A stretch of 64,000 bases of DNA from Peristeroidobacter agariperforans (GTDB lineage Bacteria; Pseudomonadota; Gammaproteobacteria; Steroidobacterales; Steroidobacteraceae). Location of the stretch: contig NZ_RYFW01000002.1 in assembly GCF_004138335.1 (NCBI RefSeq), positions 1,407,501-1,471,500 on the forward strand, in the 5' to 3' direction. The notes beneath the pieces are model-generated. The model saw only the letters and a list, made by a program, of their open reading frames with translations. It was not told the DNA's origin and ran no database searches. Position 1 is the first letter of the stretch. Each line of letters opens with the position of its first letter. Position numbers and translations under genes: made by a program. Of this stretch, positions 46,021 through 53,594 are shown in pieces.

Positions 46021-47042
46021 TGCCAGGGGCGGTGGTAGGCACCGAGGGTATGCGTGCGGCCTTCGGCCAGATGGTCGAGTGCATCGGTGACGGTGGGGGG
46101 CACGGCGGCGCTCGTTCCATCAAGGCAGTGATCCAGGGCACGCCGCATGACTCTCGTGACCTGTGCCACGTATGCCGGTGAGCGCTGTCGCCCCTCGACC
46201 TTCACTGCGCGAATGCCGGCCGCAATCAGTCGGGGCAATACGTCCAACGCGTTGAGTGCCGTGGGTTCCTCGAGCGCGTGGAACACGTCATCATTCACAC
46301 GGAAGCGGCCCTTGCACAATGTTGGGTAACCGGCGGCCTCGCCCGGCGCATAGCGGTCGATGAGCACGCCGTTCAGGCGCGACTGGCGTCCCTCGGGCGT
46401 TTCTTCCCAGCGCACGGCCTGTGCCGGCGAGCAGACGCCTTGCATGTTGGGGGAGTGACCGGTGGCATAGGAAGAAAGTGCGCAGCGACCCTCGACCATG
46501 ACGCACAAACTCCCGAAGCCGAATATTTCGATCTCCACCGGCGTGCGCCCGATCAAGCGTTCGACCTGCGTCGCGGAGAGGACTCGCGGCAGCACGGCGC
46601 GCTGGATGCCGAACTGGCGTCGATAGAACTCGATGGCGCGCCAATTCGTTGCCGAGCCTTGCACGCTCAGATGCAGCCGCAGGCGCGGGTGATGCTCACG
46701 TGCATATTTCATGAGTCCCGGATCGGCCAGGATCAAGGCATCCGCGCCTACCGTGACGGCAGCGTCGACAGCGGCGGTCGCAGCCGCCCAGGACTTCGGC
46801 ATGGGATAGACATTCAATGCAATGAACACGCGCGCACCCGAGAGGTGCGCATGTTCGATGCCGGTCGCGGCGTCATCGATGCTGAAATTCAGGCCCGGGA
46901 AATTTCGTGCATTGGTTTCTCCGCGAAAGCCGATGTAGACCGCATCGGCGCCATGATCGACAGCGGCACGAAGCGCGGGGAGGGAACCCGCCGGGCAGAC
47001 CAGCTCGACGCGTGAGGATGGTTCGACTTGCATCCCACGCAC
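46017..47042 (-). CDS. ubiU: UbiU, oxygen-independent ubiquinone hydroxylation protein
   Basis: A 341-residue U32-family protein. VELVCPAGSLPALRAAVDHG and ADAVYIGFRGETNARNF are characteristic. Cluster cysteines occur at GSLCVMVEGRC and MQGVCSP with spacings 7 and 17, and another in TLCKGRF, matching E. coli UbiU. It acts as a heterodimer with UbiV. The start may be ATG 47042 or ATG 47033: the FNR-type box at 47069-47082 would place transcription start near 47034, so the shorter start could be leaderless. Confidence 0.93.
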   Translation of the reverse strand: MRGMQVEPSSRVELVCPAGSLPALRAAVDHGADAVYIGFRGETNARNFPGLNFSIDDAATGIEHAHLSGARVFIALNVYPMPKSWAAATAAVDAAVTVGADALILADPGLMKYAREHHPRLRLHLSVQGSATNWRAIEFYRRQFGIQRAVLPRVLSATQVERLIGRTPVEIEIFGFGSLCVMVEGRCALSSYATGHSPNMQGVCSPAQAVRWEETPEGRQSRLNGVLIDRYAPGEAAGYPTLCKGRFRVNDDVFHALEEPTALNALDVLPRLIAAGIRAVKVEGRQRSPAYVAQVTRVMRRALDHCLDGTSAAVPPTVTDALDHLAEGRTHTLGAYHRPWQ

Positions 47043-47068
47043 GTTATCGCGCCGGCAGCGGCTGTTCC

Positions 47069-47082
47069 TTGATTCAGGTCAA
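47069..47082 (-). promoter_or_regulatory. FNR-type box upstream of ubiUV
   Basis: The plus-strand reading is TTGATTCAGGTCAA. It sits immediately before the stop of fnr2 and is centred only 33-43 bases from the two candidate ubiU starts. Confidence 0.78.
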
Positions 47083-47083
47083 T

Positions 47084-47803
47084 TCAATGAGTGGGGGTGC
47101 TCGATGCGAGTGCCAGGACCGTCACCAGGTTACCTTCGACATGGATCGCGCGCTCTCGATGCAGCCGCTGCATCAGACGGCTGACCGTTTCGACGCGCGT
47201 GTCGAGCAGATTCGCCAGTTCTTGCCGGCTCAGGCCGAGCGAGAACCGATGACCGTCCAGGCCTCGCTGTGACAGCCGCTGTGCGAGGTCGAGCAAGAAC
47301 GTCGTGACTCGCTGGCGCACCGGCCCGCGTGCGGGATGGTCGCGCGGTACCGCTGCACGGCTGAGCAGCCGCAACAGCGCCGAACCGAGCTGGCGGACCC
47401 GAGCACTGTGCTCGCCCAGCATCGGCAACGGCAACTCGCAACAGACAACGCGGCTGAGTGCGATCGTGTCGCACGCGTAGGTGCCCGAGCCGAAGCTTTC
47501 GAGGCCGAGCACTTCTCCCGGTGTGTGAATCGCCAGTACGGCTTCGTCGCCTTCCTCAGTCACCCTTACGGTTTTGACCATGCCTTGCCGGATCGCATAG
47601 ATACTATGCACAGGCGTTCCGGCACGGAACAGCGACGCCCCCGGTTCGATGGTGCGCAATGCGCCGCTCGATTGCCGGGCGGCGCCGGTCTCGAACGCGA
47701 TCAACCCGCAAAGTCGACAGACCTCATTCAGATCACAGGAGCCACAGGCGATCGGTCCCACGGCCTGCCCATCCATCGGTAGTCGTCGTCGGAGGGTGCT
47801 CAC
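47084..47803 (-). CDS. fnr: FNR-type oxygen-sensing transcription regulator (second copy)
   Basis: A 239-residue CRP/FNR protein. Cysteines at 20, 23, 29 and 122 coincide exactly with the four [4Fe-4S] ligands of E. coli FNR. The effector domain has LRTIEPGASLFRAGTPVHSI and GEVLGLESFGSGTYACDTIA. The helix-turn-helix LSRQELANLLDTRVETVSRL keeps E-x-x-S-R for TTGAT recognition. It is clearly different from the 23,275 copy yet should read the same sites. A perfect box lies 68 bases upstream, shared with divergent nadA. Confidence 0.92.
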   Translation of the reverse strand: MSTLRRRLPMDGQAVGPIACGSCDLNEVCRLCGLIAFETGAARQSSGALRTIEPGASLFRAGTPVHSIYAIRQGMVKTVRVTEEGDEAVLAIHTPGEVLGLESFGSGTYACDTIALSRVVCCELPLPMLGEHSARVRQLGSALLRLLSRAAVPRDHPARGPVRQRVTTFLLDLAQRLSQRGLDGHRFSLGLSRQELANLLDTRVETVSRLMQRLHRERAIHVEGNLVTVLALASSTPTH

Positions 47804-47870
47804 GGCGATTTTCGTTTGATATCCGTCAAGGGTGTGCGAGCGTTATACACAGCGTACCTCGCCACCGGCC

Positions 47871-47884
47871 TTGATCTAGATCAA
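47871..47884. promoter_or_regulatory. Perfect FNR box between fnr2 and nadAB
   Basis: TTGATCTAGATCAA is a complete palindrome centred 84 bases before nadA and 74 bases before the divergent fnr2 start. It could serve both promoters. Confidence 0.85.
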
Positions 47885-47961
47885 GTGGCACATCGATCGT
47901 GCGACCTACACTCACTCAGGCCCCATTCGACGGCTCGAATTATCGCAAGAGTGATCTTTGA

Positions 47962-48981
47962 ATGCGCGCGATGTCGCTGAAGTTGCCAGGCTCTGATTAC
48001 GGCGTTGCGGAACATGCGCATCGCTATAGCCGCGTCGCGCGGCTGATGCCGCACGCCGAATGGGACGCGCACTACGAACTCGTCGCCTCGATTGAGGCGC
48101 TCAAGCGCAAACGTAATGCGGTCGTGCTGGCTCACAACTATCAAAGGCCGGAGATTTTCCATGGCGTGGCCGATGTGCAGGGCGACTCGCTCGCGCTGGC
48201 GCGCTGGGCCGCGCAGTCGGAGGCGGATGTGGTTGTAATGTGCGGCGTGCACTTCATGGCCGAGACCGTCAAGCTGCTCGCGCCCGATCGCACGGTGTTG
48301 ATTCCCGATGCGCAGGCGGGTTGCTCGCTCGCCGATTCCATCACTGCGGAGGATGTGCTCGCCATGAGAGCGCGCCACCCCGGGGCACCGGTTGTTTGTT
48401 ACGTGAATACCAGCGCGGCCGTCAAAGCAGCGAGCGACATCTCCTGCACATCGGCGAACGCGGTTCAGGTAGTCGAAAGTCTCGGCACGCCCGAAGTGAT
48501 CTTTGTGCCCGATCAGTATCTTGCCGCGTACGTGGCGGCGCGTACGCGCGTGCGTATCCACGCCTGGCGGGGGCGCTGTGAGGTGCACGAGCGTTTCACA
48601 GGGGATCAGGTGCGGGACTATCAGCAGCTCACGAAGGCGTTCGTGCTCGCGCATCCAGAGTGTCCGGAGGACGTGCAACAGGCCGCCGACTACGTCGGGT
48701 CCACCTCGGGCATGATCGATGCCCTTCACCGCCATCGACCGGCGCGCGCGGTGCTAATTACGGAGTGCTCGATGAGCGATAACGTCTGTAGCGCCTTTCC
48801 TGAAACCGAGTTCGTGCGACCGTGCAATCTGTGTCCGCATATGCAGCGAATCACGCTTCAGAACATTCGGGATTGTTTGCAGCGGATGACGTCGGAGATC
48901 GAGATTCCGCGGACGTTCGACATCGCCGCACGCAGGACCGTGCAGAGCATGCTTGAGCTCGATGGAGCTCGACGCGCATGA
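47962..48981 (+). CDS. nadA: Quinolinate synthase NadA
   Basis: A 339-residue [4Fe-4S] enzyme. VVLAHNYQRPEIFHGVADVQ and GDSLALARWA form the N-terminal domain, VVMCGVHFMAETVKLLAPDR the first cluster Cys region, and VVCYVNTSAAVKAASDISCT the second domain. The final cluster region is CNLCPHMQRITLQNI. It condenses iminoaspartate with dihydroxyacetone phosphate to quinolinate for NAD. It overlaps nadB by four bases. The preceding FNR box implies low-oxygen induction, which suits its oxygen-sensitive cluster. Confidence 0.95.
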   Translation: MRAMSLKLPGSDYGVAEHAHRYSRVARLMPHAEWDAHYELVASIEALKRKRNAVVLAHNYQRPEIFHGVADVQGDSLALARWAAQSEADVVVMCGVHFMAETVKLLAPDRTVLIPDAQAGCSLADSITAEDVLAMRARHPGAPVVCYVNTSAAVKAASDISCTSANAVQVVESLGTPEVIFVPDQYLAAYVAARTRVRIHAWRGRCEVHERFTGDQVRDYQQLTKAFVLAHPECPEDVQQAADYVGSTSGMIDALHRHRPARAVLITECSMSDNVCSAFPETEFVRPCNLCPHMQRITLQNIRDCLQRMTSEIEIPRTFDIAARRTVQSMLELDGARRA

Positions 48982-50561
48982 GCGCCCTGGATACCGATGT
49001 ATTGATCGTTGGCGCGGGGGGGGCGGGGCTCATCACCGCGCTGAATGCCAGCAGCCGACGCGTCTGTGTGCTCGCACCCGCTGCGTTCGAGACAACGGAT
49101 ACGTCGAGTGATATCGCGCAAGGCGGGATTGCCGCGGCGGTCGGCGCCGATGACTCACCGACACTTCATTTGCGGGACACGTTGCGGGCAGGCGCGCATC
49201 ACAATCGGAGCGCCGCTGCCTGGCGCGTGTGCCGGGAAGCCCCCGACGCCATCAACTATCTTGCCGCGCTCGGTGTGGGCTTTACCCGTGCGGCCGACGA
49301 GTGGTCACTGCACACCGAGGCTGCTCACTCCCGCCCGCGAGTGCTGCACGTGGACGGGGATGCCACGGGAGCGGCGATCATGCAGGTCTTGCGTCGCCAA
49401 GTCGCCGCTGCTGCTCACGTTGAGCGGCTTTCGCATGCTCGTGCAGTAGCCTTGCTGCGTGATACCAGTGGCGTATGCGGCGTGGCTGCCATGACCGGCA
49501 ATGGGCAACTGCTCACCATCCGCGCACGAGACGTAGTCATTGCGACCGGCGGCATCGGCGGTCTCTACAGCCGCAGCACCAATCCACTCGCGGCGTGTGG
49601 TGACGGTCCGGCGATGGCACTGAGCGCCGGCGCACGCTGCGAGGATCTTGAATTTGTTCAGTTCCACCCGACGGCGCTCGACGTGGATGCAGCACCGTTG
49701 CCGCTCATGACCGAGGCGCTGCGTGGCGCGGGCGCGCGTCTTGTGAACGATGCAGGTGTCCAGTTCATGCGCGAGGTTCATCCACTGGGTGAATTGGCTC
49801 CGCGTGACGTGGTCGCGCGTGCGATCTATGCGGTCCAAGCCGCAGGTGGACGCGTTTGGCTCGATGCCACGCGCCTCACCGGCACGCGCGTTGCGGAGGC
49901 ATTTCCATCGGCTTACAAGATCTGTCGTGCATATGGCATCGATGCCGATCGGGATCTTATCCCGGTGACGCCCGCGGCTCACTATCACATGGGGGGTATC
50001 GCGGTGAATCTCGACGGCCGCGCCAGCCTGCCGCGACTGTGGGCGGTCGGAGAGGCGGCATGCACCGGTCTGCACGGAGCGAATCGGCTGGCGAGCAACT
50101 CCTTGCTGGAGGCAGTGGTCTTTGGGCGGCGCGCGGCACAGGCTTTGAATCGGCAGCCGCCCGGGCCTGAGAGACTGAGTGACGTGTTGCCACCGCTGCC
50201 AGCCATAGCGGATGAACGAGCGGATTGGACGGCACCGCGAGAGTTGCGTGAAATCATGTGGCGCCGCATGGGATTGGTCCGCAACGCGAGCGGAATTGCC
50301 GAAGGCCTTTCCCTAATCGCACACCTGCGCGAGCAAATCCCGCCCACTCGTATGTTGTCCCATTCACGGTTGCTGCTCGCGGAACATATGATGCTCGCCG
50401 CCGCGCGCCGGCTGAGTAGTTGTGGCGCGCATTATCGAAGCGACTGCGCTGACTCTAACGCCAAACTGTCTGACGCACGCGCGCGTCGAGGACCGCTCCC
50501 ACGCCGCAAGCATTCGGCGTGGGCAGCCCGCGCCGCAGACCGATGCTCGTTTTCCACCTGA
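48978..50561 (+). CDS. nadB: L-aspartate oxidase NadB
   Basis: A 527-residue flavoprotein. The FAD motif is TDVLIVGAGGAGLITAL and the succinate-dehydrogenase-like elements are SDIAQGGIAAAVGADDSP, LEFVQFHPTALDVDAAPLPL and HYHMGGIAVNLDGRASLPRL, with GANRLASNSLLEAVVFGRRA. It oxidises aspartate to iminoaspartate and can use fumarate instead of oxygen, so it works anaerobically. The last 40 residues are basic and unlike the usual end. No nadC follows. The stop codon lies inside the next FNR-type box. Confidence 0.94.
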   Translation: MSALDTDVLIVGAGGAGLITALNASSRRVCVLAPAAFETTDTSSDIAQGGIAAAVGADDSPTLHLRDTLRAGAHHNRSAAAWRVCREAPDAINYLAALGVGFTRAADEWSLHTEAAHSRPRVLHVDGDATGAAIMQVLRRQVAAAAHVERLSHARAVALLRDTSGVCGVAAMTGNGQLLTIRARDVVIATGGIGGLYSRSTNPLAACGDGPAMALSAGARCEDLEFVQFHPTALDVDAAPLPLMTEALRGAGARLVNDAGVQFMREVHPLGELAPRDVVARAIYAVQAAGGRVWLDATRLTGTRVAEAFPSAYKICRAYGIDADRDLIPVTPAAHYHMGGIAVNLDGRASLPRLWAVGEAACTGLHGANRLASNSLLEAVVFGRRAAQALNRQPPGPERLSDVLPPLPAIADERADWTAPRELREIMWRRMGLVRNASGIAEGLSLIAHLREQIPPTRMLSHSRLLLAEHMMLAAARRLSSCGAHYRSDCADSNAKLSDARARRGPLPRRKHSAWAARAADRCSFST

Positions 50562-50571
50562 TCCAGATCAA
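50558..50571 (+). promoter_or_regulatory. FNR-type box upstream of the CopD-like gene
   Basis: CTGATCCAGATCAA overlaps the nadB stop and is centred about 75 bases before the ATG at 50640. Confidence 0.7.
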
Positions 50572-50639
50572 CGCAGGCAAGAAACGAAGAAGAGCATGCT
50601 TGCGCTCGACGACATCACGGTCTGTCGGAGCGTTTGCAC

Positions 50640-51089
50640 ATGAGTTATCCGGTCCTCCTGACGTTGCATCTGTTCGGTGCGCTCGTGTTCATTGGCACGG
50701 TGTTCTTTGAAGTGTTGATGCTCGAAGAGGTCCGCAAGTACGTCGAACGCGATGCCATGCGAGCGGTCGAGCAGGCGATCGGCCGACGGGCTCGTCGCAT
50801 CATGCCTTGGGTTCTCCTCGTTCTGTACGGCGCCGGCATAGGCATGGCTTGGACCTATCGTGCCGTGCTTGTCGATCCATGGCGCAGCGGGTTTGGGACG
50901 CTTCTCGCGCTGAAGATTTTGCTCGCAATCAGCGTGCTTGGCCATTTCGGCACGGCCATGACCTGGATGGTGCGGGGGCGGATGTCGTTGCGTCGCTCGC
51001 GCATCATTCATCTCAGCGTGTTCGTTCACATGGTCGCCATCGTCCTGTTGGCGAAGGGCATGTTTCATGTCGGCGATTGGAGCCTGTAA
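50640..51089 (+). CDS. Small CopD-like membrane protein
   Basis: A 149-residue, four-helix membrane protein: PVLLTLHLFGALVFIGTVFF, IMPWVLLVLYGAGIGMAW, LALKILLAISVLGHFGTAMT and IIHLSVFVHMVAIVLLAKGM. Four histidines sit within or next to helices, as in CopD-like and cytochrome-b-like four-helix bundles, so heme or copper binding is plausible. It is preceded by its own FNR-type box and followed by a strong stem-loop. I can assign only a fold type; the role under low oxygen is unknown. Confidence 0.65.
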   Translation: MSYPVLLTLHLFGALVFIGTVFFEVLMLEEVRKYVERDAMRAVEQAIGRRARRIMPWVLLVLYGAGIGMAWTYRAVLVDPWRSGFGTLLALKILLAISVLGHFGTAMTWMVRGRMSLRRSRIIHLSVFVHMVAIVLLAKGMFHVGDWSL

Positions 51090-51223
51090 ATGAGCGCTCG
51101 TCGTCCGCGCGGCCCGCCAGGACGATGCTGAACGAGCCCACTATCAGCGACTCTACGGATGCCGTCACGCCTTCGCCGTGTGTTCCTGCGCTTGCCGGTC
51201 GTGAGATGGTCGCAAAACGCGGG

Positions 51224-51256
51224 CCCTCGCGCGGCGGGAGCGCGAGGGCGTTCTTT
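51224..51256. terminator. Stem-loop between convergent CopD-like and protein C genes
   Basis: A nine-base stem, CCCTCGCGC with GCGCGAGGG around a seven-base loop, is followed on the plus strand by CGTTCTTT. It lies between two convergent genes and touches the protein C stop. Confidence 0.75.
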
Positions 51257-51482
51257 ATTGAAATGGTTTCGGTTGAACAATCTTAGGGTGTCGTGACTGC
51301 GTAGTCGGCCTGGGCGACTTCTCTTTGACCAGGTGCACGACTCGATCTTTCGGGACATGGGTGTCGACGAAGGCTCTCACGCAGGCGTCGACCGCCCGGT
51401 CGGCCGCACCCGCCTGGGATGTCACAGGCGCTGACACCAGCGCGAGCAGCCCGGAGACGGCGATTGCGATTCGGATGCGCAT
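51255..51482 (-). CDS. Small secreted protein C (unnamed family, truncated member 3)
   Basis: A 75-residue protein with a signal peptide (MRIRIAIAVSGLLALVSAPV) and the family start DRAVDACVRAFVDTHVPKDR followed by VVHLVKEK. This is clearly paralogous to proteins A (26,860) and B (31,527). The second half, with the second cysteine and the DSPP motif, is missing; the protein ends in a different basic tail. The FNR-type box is kept at the same distance as in the others. It may be a decaying copy or a shortened functional form. Confidence 0.65.
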   Translation of the reverse strand: MRIRIAIAVSGLLALVSAPVTSQAGAADRAVDACVRAFVDTHVPKDRVVHLVKEKSPRPTTQSRHPKIVQPKPFQ

Positions 51483-51542
51483 GGTACTTACCTCGTGTTG
51501 CAAAGTTCGTAAGGCAGTATCGTCCTCGCAGCCGGGGAGGCA

Positions 51543-51556
51543 TTGATCCTAGTCAA
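51543..51556 (-). promoter_or_regulatory. FNR-type box upstream of small secreted protein C
   Basis: The plus-strand reading is TTGATCCTAGTCAA, with a minus-strand partner TTGACTAGGATCAA. It is centred 67.5 bases before the ATG, matching paralogues A and B. Confidence 0.75.
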
Positions 51557-51654
51557 GCGACAGTCGGTATGCGCGCAGAAGATTTGTGAAGCGTGAATGC
51601 AGCCGACATTCGCTTCGACTGATAGCGGCGCCTCTCCATCGCGCGGGGCCGCGC

Positions 51655-52920
51655 TCATCTGAACTCGAAATACTCGTGCGTTAGATTGGAGATCGGTATA
51701 CCAAGGTCGTTCATCCGAACGCGAACGAGTTTGAGCAGGCCCTTGGGTCCACAAAAAGCGATCTCGACCGACTCCGCGTCCGTGGTGCGAACGACGTCCT
51801 TCAGTCGCTCGGTGAATTCAGGGCTCGCCGCTCCGGTCGATATGGGGACAAATTTTGCGCCGCGCTCGCGCGCCAGTTCCCTCAGCACGTGAGCGGGTGG
51901 GAATTCGCGACCGGCCGAGTACAAATAGAATAGGGTCACCTTTTCGAACCCGGTCGCGGATCGATCGGCCAGCCACGCGATGAAAGGCGAGATGCCCACG
52001 CCGCCGCCAATCCAGATCTCCCGCTTCGCGGCTGCAGGTCGCTTGAATCGCCCCCATGGCGCATAGATCTCGGCGTGCATGCCGATTTTCGTTTCCTTGA
52101 TCAGCTTCTGCGTGTAGTCCCCGAGTGAGCGAATCACGAAATGCACATGCCCGTCGGGATCGTTGCCGCTCGCAATCGTGAAGGGATGCGGCTCGCGCAG
52201 GCCGTCCTGCTGCATCGATATGAACGCAAACTGGCCCGGTGTGAACGGTATGGCGCGCTTCACAGGGGCAAACTCCAGATGAACTGCAGCGCCGCCTGGC
52301 GAAACTCCGACGACCTGGTACTCAGCATGATTCGATAGGAATGGAAATAGCAGCAGTTTGTACCCGGCAGCCGTGACGCCGAGCGCGGCCATGATTGCAA
52401 GCCAGATGCCCGCGGGATCGTTCAGTGCAATGGCTGATTTGATACTCAGCCAATGCAGGATCACGATCAGAAGCAGCGGTCCGGACAGTTTGTGCCACCA
52501 GCGCCAGGTGCTGTAAGGAATCATTCTGTTCAGCGCCAGCATGACGATCAGCATCAGTGCGACGAAACTCAGCTGTCGTACCAAGCGCGCATAGAACGGC
52601 GGCAGCGCCATGATGGATGCGGCGTCCCATCCCTGCATGCCGGCTTTGAACGCGAGATGAAACGATGCGAAGCCCAGCGCCCAGACGCCCAGCCACTTGT
52701 GCGCCAGATACACGCGATCGAGTCCGCCGAACATGGCCTCGATGAATCTCCAGCGTCCGCCCAATAACGCGGCCGCGCCCATCAGGGCAAATGCCGCGAC
52801 ACCAGCCGATAGACTCAGAGCTGCGGTCGTGAACCAGTCGGCTCGCGGGATCTCCGCCAGTACCAGTGCGAAGCTCACCGTCGTGAGGAAAAGGATCGCG
52901 TGCCAGCTCTTGATCTGCAT
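51655..52920 (-). CDS. Ferric-reductase-like membrane flavocytochrome
   Basis: A 421-residue protein. The N-terminal half has about six helices with heme-type histidines (LAHKWLGVWALGFASFHLAF, WWHKLSGPLLLIVILHWL). The C-terminal half is a ferredoxin-reductase-type FAD/NAD(P) module: PHPFTIASG binds FAD, IWIGGGVGISPFIAW and FCGPKGLLKLV bind the nucleotide. It would pass electrons from NAD(P)H across the membrane to an external acceptor such as ferric iron. The ATG at 52920 opens the first helix. It has no obvious operon partner. Confidence 0.85.
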   Translation of the reverse strand: MQIKSWHAILFLTTVSFALVLAEIPRADWFTTAALSLSAGVAAFALMGAAALLGGRWRFIEAMFGGLDRVYLAHKWLGVWALGFASFHLAFKAGMQGWDAASIMALPPFYARLVRQLSFVALMLIVMLALNRMIPYSTWRWWHKLSGPLLLIVILHWLSIKSAIALNDPAGIWLAIMAALGVTAAGYKLLLFPFLSNHAEYQVVGVSPGGAAVHLEFAPVKRAIPFTPGQFAFISMQQDGLREPHPFTIASGNDPDGHVHFVIRSLGDYTQKLIKETKIGMHAEIYAPWGRFKRPAAAKREIWIGGGVGISPFIAWLADRSATGFEKVTLFYLYSAGREFPPAHVLRELARERGAKFVPISTGAASPEFTERLKDVVRTTDAESVEIAFCGPKGLLKLVRVRMNDLGIPISNLTHEYFEFR

Positions 52921-53594
52921 TGGAGCATGTTGCCGCGGACTGTCGGCCCCGTAAATTTGAGGTTGGACGCACCCATTACGTGCTAGCCGCAACTAACATG
53001 GGCGCCTACGTGCAAGGAGATGCACACAGTCTTGTGATCGGTCGGCTCTTGTCGGTAGGGCAATTGACATCGGGCCGTGTCATCGGCGTGGACGTGCGCG
53101 CCTTGTCTCCCCAGCTGTTTGCCTCCCATCCGCTCGTGGTGTTGATCGATGGCAGTGAATACGTTCGATCCCTTCGAAACGCGGACATCGTCGGCGGGCT
53201 CATTTTCTAGTCCATCGAGGAGGCTGGTGCTCGGGCCGCCGAGGCGTGGACCTCGTTGCCTTCGCCCTCGCGTCGACGCCGCTACGGTTGCGTGAGAGAA
53301 CTACCTTGCAAATTACCGCGTCGTTCGGCGTCGCGAGCTATCCGGTACATGCCACGACGCCCGATGCGCTGATCGCTGCTGCGGACCTGGCGCTGTATGC
53401 GGCTAAACAAGCGGGCCGCAATCGAGTCGAGCGCGCCATAAGGCGCGTGACGAGTACACCCTACGATCTCGCGTAAGCAGTTTCGGCGTGTACCTAAAGG
53501 ATGCGGCTTACCGCAGTGTGTGAGGTGAGCAGGAGCGGGGCATTGAGCGGTGCAGTGACAATCACGTCTGCCGACAAGCATCGAGCCTTCGCCA
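52921..53594. other. Decayed interval containing a GGDEF tail
   Basis: A plus-strand frame near 52,998-53,210 (LVIGRLLSVGQLTSGRVIGV) looks protein-like but has no ribosome-binding site or family. It is followed by the GGDEF remnant. I regard the whole interval as degraded. Confidence 0.3.
53246..53476 (+). pseudogene. GGDEF diguanylate cyclase C-terminal remnant
   Basis: The 76-codon frame contains ITASFGVASYPVHATTPDAL followed by IAAADLALYAAKQAGRNRVE, the standard last third of a GGDEF domain. The active-site GG(D/E)EF loop and everything upstream are absent, so no cyclase activity is possible. It precedes the GspE-like gene by about 120 bases. Confidence 0.75.

Noticed and set aside
51118-51287. 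Plus-strand 54-codon frame after the CopD-like gene
   Set aside because: It runs through the terminator stem-loop and over the third small secreted gene; composition is not protein-like.
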